A DNA stretch of 64,000 bases from Enchytraeus crypticus (GCA_905160935.1 CAJHZI010000649.1:2352501-2416500), one strand, 5' to 3'; numbered from the stretch's first letter, positions 25,804 through 37,646 are shown. A program made the numbers and translations. The notes: generated by a model from the sequence alone, not told the origin.

Positions 25804-27237
25804 GCACTGAAACTCCTCATTAAGTGACGTTCAGTAAACAATTCTAGTAATTCTATTTTACTTTAATTAAGCGCCGTTGCCAAAACAATGAGTAGCAACA
25901 ATGAAGGAGTTCTGCACTTGATGCATTTGTTTACTGGACTGGACAGTCAGTGGGCAGATATAATCAACAAGACGTTTTAGTCGTGCTTCTTTGCATCCCA
26001 TCAAAATGCTATTTACACGTCTCTTTATTTACTATTAGCACCCTTGTTAAAATTAAGGTGGTCATTCAAAACATCAACTTCGAAAAGCTATCAATTTCAT
26101 TGTTATCAAAACTTCAATCCAATTGCTATAAAATTTTATAATTCGAAGACATTGCAATTCTCTTTGACAGGTCTTGTATTTGTTACACTTCTCATTGGAA
26201 AACCTTGCATTTCTCATAGGCCTAATAAGAAATTGTTTATACATTTTGATACAAGAATGACTGCAAACAAGTTCCGAATAGAGAGAATGTTTCAGACAAA
26301 ATATTGTTTGGAATGATTCACTAGGATTGGGTTCACAGAACTCTTCCTATACGATTACAGTTGACTAGTATGGGGTCAATGCGATTTAAGCTCAATACAC
26401 GAGCTGAATGTTAACTTTTAAGTCTAGAAATATTTATTTTAGAACTACGTAAACAAAAGATACAGTTCAAGAGGGTTGTCACAGAGGAACTATTTTATTT
26501 TAAAAACTAAAAGCCAAACAACGTTCGACTTTATTTCATTTGATATCCCGATGTAAATTATTTACAGTTTTAAATCGTTTCTCTCTAATCTAAGTTGGGT
26601 TGAGAGGTTTGAAAATATTTCAACTAAATATTCATCTTTTATTAAAAAGCAACATAAGAAGATAGGTTACTAAAAATAGTAACGGGAATCTACATGTATT
26701 TTGGAAAATAAAATATTTCTTCAAAGAAATATTAGTGATAAAAGCTAAACAGACAATTAGATTTATATGATTTAAAGCATATGTATCTAAGTTACAGAAC
26801 AAATTTACTGATTATTAATAAACAAATGAGTATACTCTTATTATAATACTATAAGAATTTCGAGAAATAACTTGCACAGGAAATTAGAAAACCTCAGGAA
26901 ATTTTCACAGAGTCAAAACACTGCTCTATCGTAAGCCTAGAACGATTGCAAAGTTAAAATATCAGAATTGCAGTTTTGGAGTCAGTCGGGTGATTATGTG
27001 CTACGTTGTCTAATTTAAAAAAATTGCTTTGAATTCAAATCTTTTCGAGGCAGCTTATAATTTAATTAATTTAACGCTGATCAGCTACATTCAAGTTTAC
27101 TTCTGGACAAAAAGAATAGTTTTCTTAAAGGTTTCAACTCCAAATACATTCCTTGACTACGTGGCGTGTAATACCCTCTTCCCAGTATAGGCTACATCTC
27201 AAATCCGAATTACATCCCATGCATTTGAAGAAGCAAA

Positions 27238-27370
27238 GCAAAGCCAATGTTAACGTCAGTTTCTCCACTCGAAAGCGATGTCAGTGACGAGCGAACCCAG
27301 GATTTGAATCCCGCACATACTGATCCGCGGTCGAATATCTTACCGACATCGCCACTAGCTCCAACCAGTG
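27238..27370 (-). repeat. SINE-A, full reverse copy
   Basis: All SINE-A blocks are present on the minus strand, from 'CACTGGTTGGAGCTAGTGGC' through the 'CGGGATTCAAATCCTGGG' B box to the 'AACTGACGTTAACATTGGC' end. It is one of the best-preserved copies. Confidence 0.88.
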
Positions 27371-28854
27371 AAAAGCAATAAATATGGTTCAGAGGGTTCG
27401 GCTCAAATCTAATTTCAACGTTAATCGTGTTCAGTAGGTGGAAAGTACTCAGAGTCTGTATTCACGTACACCCCATATAGTGTCCTCTGCAAATCAACAA
27501 GTTAATCCCGCCACACATCCCAAAGGTTATGCTCTAACCATAACTTTTGTGATATACAGCTTGGGAAAATGGCTAGCTTCTAAGGTGGCTTTCCATTTCG
27601 TTCGTCAGTTTTGCTTATTCGCCTCTTATGACGCGCATTGTTAACTATTGGTCCATTCTTCAGTTACCTGGTACAAAATAAATTGTATTTTAGTATATTT
27701 CTAATGCTGTTATTATCTATTTTATGCAGGTATTGTTATTTATTCAAAATTAACTTGTAACGATGCGAAAAACTTCCTTCGAATAATTTGACAAAGCCGG
27801 AACAACTCTAAATAGAAGCAGACGCGAAGGAAATACTAAATAATGCATTAGGGATGAAGCAACAATAAATTTTGCTAAAGACACAAAATATCGGAAAGTG
27901 AATTAGCCTATAGTAAATAAAGATTTACATCAGTACATAAAGCCATCTCATTTTTCAGTAGGCCTTCCCAAATCTACATTGATATTTACAAGTTTACAGC
28001 TTGGATTAAATTTTGTTATGTGCATCATTTTTAGTTCTGCAATAAAGAAAATGACAATAACAATTAATAGCATTAATAGCAATTGTAATAAAAATACTAA
28101 AACTAATAATGATAATAATAAAACTAACACTGTTATTATTTTATTATTTTTACCCAGGGTGCAAAGTACCCGAGGTTATTATTATTATTAGTATTTTATT
28201 TTATTTTATTTTTATTTTATTTTATTAATAGTAGTTATAATATTAATATCGATTATTATTTTTAGTATCATTACCACTATAGTGAACCTCATTATTATCC
28301 TCCTCCTCCTCAACATCATCATAATCGTCATCAGCAGTATGGACAAAATTAGTCTTTGTGAAGGTTGTGCGCATAGTATTCAAAAACTAATAGGTTCATA
28401 TAATATCATTCAATAGGATCAAATTAGACTTGCATCTCTTTACTGTACAACAGACGATATTAAATAAAACATTTTAAAAAGCATTGTAAGCTACACTTAC
28501 AGATGTATGTTATGTAAAACTAAATAAAATCAAATAGCATCCGATGGCCTCAATTTATTTCTCCAGCTTTATATGACAAATTTTGTAAAGTAGTCTTATT
28601 TTCCACATCATTTCTACTCTGTTTGGGGCAAGAAGCACTATAGATTTTTGTTTCGCATACGTTAGATAATAGACAAATATACTAGAAAGCACTGCATAAT
28701 GTTTCGTTTTATTTTAAGAAACTAGATGTTGAGACCACTACGTCACAATACAATTACAGGGTTGTCACTTGATCAGGATGCTATAATATCGTGAGGTCAC
28801 TAAACTTTAACTTTGTTATGTTTGTTGTTAAATAATAAATTAATAAATCTAGAG

Positions 28855-29100
28855 TGCCAATAATACTCGCGAAGTAAAAGGCGACTGAGCAAGATCTAAG
28901 GAATTCAGCGGTAAACCACATTAGAAACGATACTATTCCCACGCTATAGGCTACATTAAGATATGGGTACGAATACCCTTTAGTGAAGGGATTAATTATT
29001 TAATCAATGGAGTGCTCTTTGCCGAGTACGAGGGCAGAATATCAGTGCGGATATGTACCTTGGACCTGTCACTTGGAAGAACACTAAAGGGAGAATCTCA
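28855..29100 (+). repeat. Repeat-D, copy 3
   Basis: Shares 'cgctataggctacatt', 'agtgaagggattaatt' and 'atgtaccttggacctgtcac' with the 20.3-kb copy. Confidence 0.72.
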
Positions 29101-29681
29101 GTAATATTTGCAGTCATATCTTTAGTTGTCAAGATTCCACCTATTGACATGACTTAAATGGAAATCACTGAAATTCTTTATTATACTTTTCAACAGATCG
29201 CTTAATCAGACTTCCTAGCATCCCTGCCACTTCTTTTCGTTCTCCAGCATCCGTTAATTAAATCAAATAATAAACTTTAATAAATTTAAAAAATCAACTA
29301 ATTTATTGTTTAATTGTAGCCATAACTGCTGTTCGTGGCAGCAAAGTTTTTTTCAATTATCAAACTTTTAATTGTTTATATCAACACACACCTTAACAAT
29401 TAGAAAGCGATCCACAATTATAAGTAAATAAAAAATTAAACAACATGAAAGTGGTTTTACTGATAAAAAGCCTCAGATATGTGATGAGCACGGATTATAC
29501 GGTAACTCGAAGTCAGTAAAAGGAGAGTAAGACGAAATATAATAATTTCTACTGCGCAAAACGCCATCAAAAGTTATAGAAGACCAATCCTCCTGCATCT
29601 AAATTAAAAAATAATCGATGAATGATCATTGATGTATTTTATGACCTAATTGAGATTGAGTTGCCATGTCTCTCAACACGA

Positions 29682-29689
<8 letters not shown>

Positions 29690-29742
<53 letters not shown>
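29690..29742. repeat. (CT)n microsatellite
   Basis: Pure CT run. Confidence 0.95.
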
Positions 29743-29744
<2 letters not shown>

Positions 29745-29988
29745 CTTCTGTCATCGAAATAGGCTCTACTTTTATAGCGAAGACATCTAGCGAATTAACG
29801 AAATATACCAGAGCACTTACTTAAATTAACGTCGTCATCTGGTGAATTTTAAAAATGTACTTTAATAAGAATGTAATCTGGAGAATCATAGACATATTAC
29901 ATACCATATAAAATAGATGGTTTCAGTATAAAAGGAATTCAGATGCTAATTTCTACAAAACCAGGCCCAAAACCAGGTGAATAGCGAC

Positions 29989-29989
<1 letters not shown>

Positions 29990-30027
<38 letters not shown>

Positions 30028-30060
30028 AAAGGAGCGAGAGGGGGAGAGAGAAAGTAAGAA
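29990..30060. repeat. (GA)n microsatellite
   Basis: GA run interrupted by 'aaag' and 'ggag' variants. Confidence 0.9.
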
Positions 30061-30284
30061 ACCGAGTGGAAAAAACGAAAAATTATCAGTTAGAATAAGG
30101 AGAAACCAGATTTCGCAGCTCTTTCATGCTATAGAAGTAGAGGCATCGAATCAAAAATTTTAATCCTCAAGGGTTGCGACAATTTTCATGAGTATAATCA
30201 AGAACAACAAGATTTAGAATTATGTACACAGTACAATATAATCCTGTACCAATGTGGTCTGATGGTTATCCACGACCATATTAT

Positions 30285-30868
30285 ACGAGAGTGTTCGAGA
30301 TTGGAGCAGGTAACGAGTTTCAAACATTTAGGTCATACTACAGCAGATGATGGGAAATGTGAACATGAAATATGCAGTAGGATTGCACGAGCAAAAGAGT
30401 CCTTTGCTAATGGGAAAGAAAGTTACAAAGAAAAAGATAGTGAAAATCTTGGTATGGACCACGCTATTGTATGGATGTGAGACATGGACCTTAAAGAAGG
30501 AAGATCTCTGGAAACTAAAGGCATTGTAAATTTTGGTATAAAGAAGAATGGAGAGGATTAGTTTGACTCAAAAGGTTCAAATGAGGAAGTTCTGGAGAGA
30601 GTTAGTATAGAGAGACAGTAGATAAATGCATTACGAAATAGGAAGAAAAGTTGGATAGGACACATTCTAAGGGATAAAATCTACTAAAAGAGGTCATAGA
30701 AGGCAGAATAGAAGGAAACAATGGCAAAGGCAGGCCGAGATTAAGAATGTTAGGTGATTTAATGATCCACTCACAAGTCTTGTATGAGAACATTAAGAGG
30801 AAAGCGGGTGACAGAGAAGAGTGGAGGCGTTATATACCATGGACGTGCCTGTAGGCAGTGCAATAAGA
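30285..30868 (+). pseudogene. 5'-truncated LINE, reverse-transcriptase C-terminal remnant
   Basis: Two overlapping plus frames read the C-terminal part of an endonuclease/reverse-transcriptase LINE protein. One gives 'VTSFKHLGHTTADDGKCEHE' (from about 30310). After a frameshift the other gives 'LVWTTLLYGCETWTLKKEDL' (about 30450-30510). Later nucleotides keep recognisable fragments such as the 'WIGHILR' region, despite stops. The copy ends with a conserved 3' tail ('gagtggaggcgttatatacc', 'tgtaggcagtgcaataagag') running into (GA)n at 30868-30935. The 5' truncation, frameshifts and stops show a dead copy. I cannot fix the clade. Confidence 0.85.
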
Positions 30869-30873
30869 GAGAA

Positions 30874-30926
<53 letters not shown>

Positions 30927-30935
30927 GAGAGACTA
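30868..30935. repeat. (GA)n tail of the LINE copy
   Basis: GA run directly abutting the LINE 3' end, suggesting that the LINE ends in, or inserts at, GA-rich sequence. Confidence 0.85.
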
Positions 30936-31104
30936 TTCACGACATTCAAAAAGGCTACACGATATATAATAGAATGTTTAATGTTTAATAGAGTATAGCC
31001 TAGCATGCAAAACCATCTCTACATGTATACTCACAACAGTGAAATACTTTAAAACAAAAACAATATAGAACAAAGAAATATTCGTATTAACTAACAGGCT
31101 GTAC

Positions 31105-31225
31105 CCAGTAGCGATGGCGGTAAGATATTCGATTGCGGATCAGTATGTACGTGGTTCAAATCCTGGGCTCATCATCACTTAACATCACTTTAGAGTGAGG
31201 AAACTGACGTTAAAAGTAGCTTTAC
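31105..31225 (+). repeat. SINE-A, forward copy
   Basis: Head 'agtagcgatggcggtaagat', B box 'tggttcaaatcctggg' and tail 'gagtgaggaaactgacgtta'. The region between B box and tail is partly deleted. Confidence 0.85.
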
Positions 31226-32177
31226 CAGCTTTTTGACGGCATCAATTGTTATCTGATTTTATTCATTTACTGTATGCATATGTAATACAACTAAGCGGAA
31301 GACAGGGAATTGCTTTCCAGTTTTAAATTTGTGAACATGTTGTTTAATGTAGGGACAAGTTAGCTTTTCAACATTTAATTTTGTATAGTTTATTATTTCG
31401 TTTTGTTATTTAAAACTTTTCTAGAGCAAAATATTTTGAAAAATTCCAAACAGGGTTTTATAAAAGCTATGCAGATCATATCAACTGGTTTATTGATAGT
31501 TAACTCTGTTCAGAGTGAGCTAGCGACCTCTAGGCTACAACTTGTTACAGCACCTGACAGCGCGCCTCTTCAGCGGCGAGCATTGCACAGAGTGTGTTGC
31601 TACTGCTCTACACAGAATTTTCTTATGCTGCCAAATTCTGCTAGAAATTTTTGCCTATGCTAGTATTCTAACGATATTTCTTAGAACCGCTAATCTTGTC
31701 AAATTCTTTCAGTTTTTTTTTCAAATATATACTAAATTCGTTTAGTATATATTTGTTTGTAAGAATAATTATTAAATTTTGGATATCAGAGTTCTTAAAC
31801 AGCTGACTCATCTTTTAACGATATGATATATACGGAAATTGCTTCGATATACTTTTATTGATTTTCAGTTCTATTGGTAGTATAGAAATTTATAGAAATA
31901 GAGACTTAAACAATTTGTTGTAATGATAGGCCCTATACACGACTTTTTTATATTTTAACTATTGCTAGAAGCTAGTGAGTGAATAGATCCCAAGTCGTCA
32001 GGAATAAAATCCATATGCTTAGCATCTTTGATCTTTACGTTATTCGCCTGGTACTTTAAATCTAAAGCAAATCAAAATGTAAGACTATACGGTATGTGTT
32101 GTTTAAAAAGCAGAACGCACGAATTGGTTTCTCCTGGTAATCCAGTAATTGCCTGGTAATTATTACGAGGTAATAAT

Positions 32178-32245
32178 TTATTGAATTGGCAGTAATACTG
32201 TAGTTATTGCCAGTAATAACTACAGTATTACTGGCAATTCAATAA
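32178..32245. other. Near-perfect inverted repeat, 31-bp arms, 6-nt loop
   Basis: The left arm 32178-32208 pairs with the right arm 32215-32245 with a single mismatch; the loop is 'gccagt'. It lies about 1.2 kb upstream of the VIAAT start codon. It could be a short MITE core, a replication-generated palindrome or a transcribed hairpin. Confidence 0.95.
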
Positions 32246-32586
32246 AAAATGAGAGTCATTAATTCAGCTCTTGTACGGTCAACCTTTTGATTTTTTCATC
32301 GGTTAGCTATCAAATGTTTTATAATTATCCATTTTTCGTCATGTTATTGTTCAAGTAGCGCAATTTTGGAATACAATGTGAAATTTATGACATATTTTGG
32401 TGTCTTGGCACTCAGATTACTACTTAATTAGCAATTCATCCGCTCTACATTATTAATTTGCAAGTTCAATTTTAATTGATCTTAAAGTATACATCGATAG
32501 TTGATTCATGTGTATTTCATCGAGGAGATAAAATGACGAATGAGATAAAATTGTATCAATCACTCAATCCATAAGTTATATTTATT

Positions 32587-32800
32587 TAACGCCGTTTTCA
32601 TTCAATGCGTCACATTAAAGCGCAATGTGTTTATTGGTAAATTAATCCAGTGACAAAAGGCCACATGTGTGTGGCAGCTAGACCATTTTACTCTATCATA
32701 TGAACGATCGATAAAACACAACAAACACCGAGCGTGGCTCCAGGTCTTCCCATATCGGCGTCAGTCGCCTTTCCTGAGCTCGTACAGTAATTGGTATATT
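32587..32800 (+). repeat. Possible Repeat-F copy
   Basis: Starts 'taacgccgttttcattcaa' and, like the 13.5-kb copy, carries a less AT-rich block ('gagcgtggctccaggtcttc', 'atcggcgtcagtcgcc'). The similarity is weak and may be only in the first 20 bp. Confidence 0.3.
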
Positions 32801-33117
32801 CCAGATTTCTCAATTTTCATGAATCTACACAGCATTGAGCATGCCTGACTTACCAATTAGCTCTGATAAGTTTATCATAATAAAATTATTGTCAAATTAT
32901 GAATTCTAAAGCAGTATATTCCGCGCACTCATTTATTGAGCAGCTGCATGCATATGATGCGTATATTATCTAAGCGTAATGTTCATCTTGTTACTCACGT
33001 TTTGGTTGCTATATACACGAAGTAAAAATGGGAAATATCTAAAAATAGTTAAATTGTAATTACTTCGCTGAATGCATGTGACCCATTCTAAGCATATGAC
33101 AATATTTCTGAATAAAG

Positions 33118-33200
33118 TGTAATTATTCTTAATTATCTCACAATTATTGCTAATTATTGCTAATTATTCTGTAATTATTGCTATTATTGCTTTGAAGTTT
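33118..33200. promoter_or_regulatory. Cluster of TAATTA/TAATTGC homeodomain-type cores upstream of VIAAT
   Basis: At least five 'taatta' cores occur in about 75 bp, spaced by 'ttgc' or 'ttct', about 230-300 bp upstream of the VIAAT ATG. TAATTA is a generic homeodomain target and GABAergic identity genes are often homeodomain-controlled. In a genome this AT-rich, chance or simple-repeat expansion is an equally good explanation. Confidence 0.25.
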
Positions 33201-33423
33201 TTAATAATTGTTTGTTCTTTATTGTGTATTAATTTGAGAATTTATTTATTTTTGATGTTTAGCTACCATAAGGCTAGTCGCTATCGATGCACTTGTAATT
33301 TATAAAAAAAACATTTAAAATTTTAGCAGGTAATTCTTAACCCTACATCATGCCTCAAGAGCATACTCTCTCCAGTGCACATTCTAAGCTAATTAATTAA
33401 TTAATTAGAATTAGTCCACAAAA

Positions 33424-33816
33424 ATGTCAGGAATATATAACTCAACTCTTCGCGCTCTGAGAGCAGTGTTACCAGCTTCTTCATCGCCGGACGAGGCTTT
33501 TGGTTTTGCTCGAATTCGTGGCAACAGTTCTTCAAAAGACGAGGACCCACAAGCTGCTCCTGTGGTTTACCAGCCAGCTGTTGGCGATGTCCACCAGATT
33601 TACGGTGGCCATTGTCCGGAAGACTTTTACGAAGGATATAGTCCCAAGGTTAGATCGAGGTCATGCAGCGTGAATTATAAGGATGAATCTTGCGAGGGAT
33701 TAGGCAAAAGTACTTCAGTGGATTATGGGAATTTTGAAATGGAAGGCGAAACATTGAAATCCGGAACAAAGATTTCAGCCTGGCAGGCTGGATGGAATGT
33801 TACCAATGCTATTCAG
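33424..33816 (+). CDS. SLC32A1: Vesicular GABA/glycine transporter VIAAT, exon 1
   Basis: First exon of a vesicular inhibitory amino acid transporter (SLC32A1/UNC-47). Family members use the vesicular proton gradient to load GABA and glycine into synaptic vesicles. The exon encodes residues 1-131: a long, polar, Ser/Asp/Glu-rich cytosolic N-terminus with little expected conservation, then the hallmark 'ISAWQAGWNVTNAIQ' (117-131) that opens transmembrane helix 1. The start is the first ATG in a good context ('ccacaaaaATG'). The donor is CAG|GTGAGA at 33817, phase 0, which joins exon 2 as 'NAIQ|GMF', the family's expected sequence. The reading frame runs on past the donor to about 33909, but that extension is intronic. 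Confidence 0.95.
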
Positions 33817-33940
33817 GTGAGACACAACTCATTAATATACTGCAAATATATTTTGAAGTTATTTTATTACTGTAAGTGCAACAGCTTAATTATACTGATA
33901 AATTTTTGAATTGTGTACCACAGCGAAATCATTATTGTTT

Positions 33941-34173
33941 AAAAAGTAAACACGCACTATAGTGAAATGATACGTTGATATCTATCACTTCTTAATGCGA
34001 CATGTTTAAGCCGTTAGGAAATCTAGACCATTTTCCGTTTAACCAGTCCAGTGAATGTCCGAGATTTACTCTCAGATCAGAGCGGCTGGGACTCGAACCC
34101 AAGAGGGTTCAATTCACCTTAGGATCTGTCATTTAAAACTTCATGACGTTACCCCTACGCTATTAAGACATTC
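33941..34173 (-). repeat. SINE-B, full reverse copy
   Basis: On the minus strand it reads 'GAATGTCTTAATAGCGTAGG' to the terminal 'GTGCGTGTTTAC'. The B box region is 'GGTTCGAGTCCCAGCC'-like with one change. It is the best-preserved full-length reverse copy and lies just inside the VIAAT intron. Confidence 0.87.
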
Positions 34174-34711
34174 TAATTTTAATTTAGTTTGCCTGTTTTC
34201 AGTAATTTATGCTAAGCCACGACTTGTAGCAAATTAGAGTGGTGGGACGGTTGAGTTGTTAGAGAACTTTCCTGATACACTGTTTCGAGTCTCATCCGGT
34301 CTCCTCTGAAAGTTGCGCCTCTTTTATCAGCAGAAGTTAAACTTATTGTACCGATTTGACAAATACAACGTTGAGAGAAATGACATGCAGTACAGATTAT
34401 TCGCGTTCTCGTTGAAGATTACGTTAGCTATACAAAACACAAGAACACTGTTTCTTATAATAAAAATAATAATAATATTTCCTATTATTATGTTAATAAT
34501 ATCTAATATTTTTAATAATATTTTCCTATTATTTATTTTATATAGATTCGTGGCACATTGGTGAATGCGGCCTCCCAGAGCGCAGAGGAACTATTTTAAA
34601 TATTTTTTCATCTTTCTTTTAATTAAATGAAGTCTTTTTTTATCTTATATTTTAGCCCAGGGCCTTATACAACCCAGGGAAATTTTAAAAAAATTATAAT
34701 AATAATAAAGG

Positions 34712-34795
34712 TTTAACGTCCGTTTCCTCATCCAGGGATAAACTTATGAACTAAACTCAGATTAGGAGTCGGACGGTATACTCTTCCCTCTTTGT
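34712..34795 (+). repeat. Repeat-F start
   Basis: 'ggtttaacgtccgtttcctc' preceded by (ATA)n. A reverse partner with the same start lies at about 54440-54470. Confidence 0.4.
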
Positions 34796-35284
34796 ATAAA
34801 ATGTTTACTGTAGAGACTAACAAGAAGTTAAACATCTACTCAAAATTGAAGTTAATTGAAAATTAATTAATTTGACTCAAAATCTATTTAGATCTATATA
34901 ATTTGCTAAGCACGCCGTTTAGCATTTGCATGAGTTCTAACCAAAAGTCCGTATCGAAAAGTTTAGCCGCTTATTGGAAGTAATTGTTTACCAACAGGAA
35001 AAAGTTGATTTCTTAACTTTCGAGTCTCTATCTCATTGTCGTTACTATTATTGATAATATCAATCCTAACAACAGCAATATTATTATTTTAAATTAGTAA
35101 TAATAACGTTACTATTAAAAGTACTGTTACAATCAGAGTCGCCATTATTTGTATATTCATTAGTTCTTATTTTTTATTTTATTTGAATATGCCCAGGGTG
35201 TATTATCATTGTCTACTTAATTTTATTTTTATCCCGGGTGTAAAGCACCCGGGGTTTTATAAAGCAGTAATAGTAGTAAGTAGT

Positions 35285-35660
35285 ATTCTCAGTTTGTATT
35301 ATAATTAGCTTTAGCATCAGCGTTAGTATTAGTATAAGTATTAGTATTAGTATTAGCGTTAGCATTAGCATTATATGTAGCATTGGTATTGGTGTTGGCA
35401 TAGGTATTTGTACTAGTACTGGTACTGGTACTAGCACTAGCACATTCACATGTACTAGCACTAACACTAGCACTAGCAGTAGCACTAGGACTGGCACTAG
35501 CACTAACCTAGCACTAACACATACACTACCACAAGCACTAGCACATGCATAAGCACTAGCACTAAGCACTAATCACTAGCACTAGCACTAAGCACTAGCA
35601 CTAGCATTACGCACTAAACACTAGCACTAGCACTAAGCACTAAACATTAAGCAATTAAAA
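35285..35660. repeat. GCACTA/GTTAGTATTAG hexanucleotide array, left part
   Basis: Degenerate 6-bp periodicity drifting from 'agtatt' to 'ggtatt' to 'actagc' across about 370 bp. Its minus-strand translation is a long Leu/Val/Ile run, an artefact. The array resumes at 35824-35985. Confidence 0.9.
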
Positions 35661-35661
35661 A

Positions 35662-35740
35662 ATAAACACGCATTATAGTGAAATGATAAACCATGCTGAT
35701 ATCTATCACTTTTTAATACCACATGTTTAAACCGTTAGGC
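35662..35740 (-). repeat. SINE-B 3' fragment inside the hexanucleotide array
   Basis: Matches the last 80 bp of SINE-B ('gcctaacggtttaaacatg' to 'taatgcgtgttta' on the minus strand). Its 5' break abuts a (TTAA)n run. Confidence 0.8.
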
Positions 35741-35823
35741 ATTAATTAATTAATTAATTAATTAATTAATTAATTAATTAATTAATTAATTAATTAATTA
35801 ATTAATTGATTGATTAATTAATT
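35741..35823. repeat. (ATTA)n microsatellite
   Basis: About 20 copies of attaa/ttaat with one 'ttgattgatt' variant. It sits exactly at the 5' break of the SINE-B fragment. Confidence 0.95.
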
Positions 35824-35985
35824 GCACTAGCACTAAGCACTAACACATGCAAGAGCACTAGCACTAAGCACTAAAACATGCAAGAGCAGTAGCAGTAGCG
35901 CTAGCAGTAGCACTAGCACTAACATTGGCGTTATCACTAGCATTAGCATTAGTAATAATATTAGCATTAGTACTAGTAGGCCTAC
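35824..35985. repeat. GCACTA hexanucleotide array, right part
   Basis: Continues 'cactagcactaagcacta' and then drifts to 'gcattagtaata'. It shows the SINE fragment and (ATTA)n interrupted a pre-existing array. Confidence 0.88.
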
Positions 35986-36097
35986 TAGTTTCGATAAACG
36001 TACAAATTCAATGTGAGATATACATGTACAGTAGATGACAAAATTACTATTTCACATAAAGCACGCTAAATTATCTGTACACTTCTACATGGGAGAT

Positions 36098-36178
36098 GAA
36101 ATCTCTCTTAGTACACCGCCTATTGGCAGGTCCATGCTATATAACGCCTCCACTCTTCTCTGTCTTCAGCTTTTCTCT
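36098..36178 (-). repeat. LINE 3'-tail fragment
   Basis: On the minus strand it matches the 3' tail of the LINE at 30.8 kb ('gagtggaggcgttatat', 'ccaataggcggtgtac'). Only about 80 bp remain, a typical extreme 5' truncation. Confidence 0.8.
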
Positions 36179-37324
36179 TAATGAAGATGATTACAATTTC
36201 ATCTTCATGAAATATTTAATAAATGCTATATATTTCATGGAGCTGAAATATATAGTAGTATTAGTAGTCTCAATTAATAAAATTCTTTTGAAATTCCTCT
36301 GAAACGCAGCGAGGAAATTACAGATGGAGCGAATCTAAATACGGACTAATAGACCGAATAGAGAAAATGTGATGGATCGAGTTATGAGGAGATAGGTCAG
36401 GCGACAGATGGGAGATTTGAGAAGATATTGAAAGTTTTTCATTAAATATTTGCACCAGCAGTTCGCTGTCCACATTTCTAGCGGCTACCTGGGATGCTAT
36501 ATTGACCGGATCTTATATTAATCTATAATGCAGCACTGCCACAGACGACTAATACGTTTATAATTCACCAATTAAGACATAAAACAAAAGAACCTGCCAA
36601 CTAAAATATACTGGGTCTTTTTGTGGTTTTAAAGTAGGCAACTAAGATTCTTGTTTACATTGATCAGGGACAATCTGATGGTAGTGGAATTTAATCCACA
36701 TCATGCTTCAAATATGACTAATCACAGGTGTTCCAGTTAAGCAACATCTACCAGTGACACGTCAATTAGATTTCCAGTTACGACGTTCTGATCTCAAGTC
36801 TTAGGTTCAAATGTCAGTCAGGCGAGACAGTTCTGTGTTATTCACGCTTGCGTGCTCTGCCTAGCTACAGCCATTTTTGATTATCAATTCTAAATTTAAT
36901 AAATTTCAATCTGACGTTTGCTACGTATTTTTTTCATTCGCACTATTCTTATATTAAGTCTTTTATATTGAATGTTAGACCTATACAGTAATTTTATGAA
37001 TAATGTATGGTATAAAATTATACAAATTATACTTTGATTTAGGCCTTATTTTATATATTTTTTAAATTGAGTGCTCATCTTGCGCATTTAAATAAATTAC
37101 TGTAAATTCGTCGTTTATTGTTTTATTGATTAGGCAAAATATATAGAAACATATTACGTTTAAATTGACAGAATAAATTACTTGCATGCACGAATAATTT
37201 TCATACTTTAATTATCAGCGTAGATTGCTAGGTAGCAATTACAAATCAATTTATCCATATCGGAATTGAAGCAAAATTTGAATTTAAATTTTAATTACTG
37301 TTAATGGATTCCCATTGTTGTAAA

Positions 37325-37450
37325 GGTGTAAAGCCGACGTTAGCGTCAGTTTCATCTCTCGATAGCGATATCAGTGACGGGAGAGCCCAGGAATTGAACC
37401 CACACTGATCCGAGATCGGTTGTATTACCGCTATCGCCACCGGCTCCACT
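37325..37450 (-). repeat. SINE-A, diverged reverse copy
   Basis: All blocks can be traced, but the B-box flank lacks 'atgtgcgggg' and the A-box region is altered ('cggtaatacaacc'). Confidence 0.8.
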
Positions 37451-37646
37451 CAGATTCGTTTAACAATTGTTAAATCATTAAACGAATAAAAAGTCACATT
37501 TTGTACACTATCGTAACAAAAACGTCATAACCGAAATAAGTTAGAGTTAGAGAGTTTGTGTCAACTTTCTAGAGCAAGTAAAACTTAAATTTGGTGCAAC
37601 TGTATTAGTTAAATTTTATGTAACTATATGACTTTATTTGTTCTAG

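Larger units (their letters stand above)
21559..33423. other. Intergenic region between the GPR158-like gene and VIAAT (11.9 kb)
   Basis: No coding exon is supported. Contents: a (GA)n tract (22037-22083), a GTGCA-rich minisatellite (22240-22890), (TA)n (23605-23680, 24881-24918), Repeat-C (24687-24870), Repeat-D (24931-25085, 28855-29100), SINE-B (25613-25803), SINE-A (27238-27370, 31105-31225), a dead LINE 3' end (30285-30868), a hairpin (32178-32245), a Repeat-F-like copy (32587-32800) and a TAATTA-rich stretch (33118-33200). Both genes read outward from here, so both promoters should lie in it. Confidence 0.8.
33817..37646 (+). other. VIAAT intron (3.8 kb)
   Basis: Bounded by GTGAGA and TTCTAG, phase 0. 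It holds a reverse SINE-B (33941-34173), a possible tRNA-like fragment at 34232-34310, a Repeat-F start (34712-34795), a hexanucleotide array split by a SINE-B fragment and a (TTAA)n run (35285-35985), a reverse LINE 3' tail (36098-36178) and a reverse SINE-A (37325-37450). No alternative exon is supported. Confidence 0.9.

Noticed and set aside
33817-33909. Extension of VIAAT exon 1 to the stop at 33909
   Set aside because: A consensus donor follows the conserved NAIQ motif, and the extension breaks the known family sequence that resumes in exon 2.
35213-35569. 118-residue Leu/Val/Ile-rich minus frame that looks like membrane helices
   Set aside because: Entirely a translation of the drifting hexanucleotide array.
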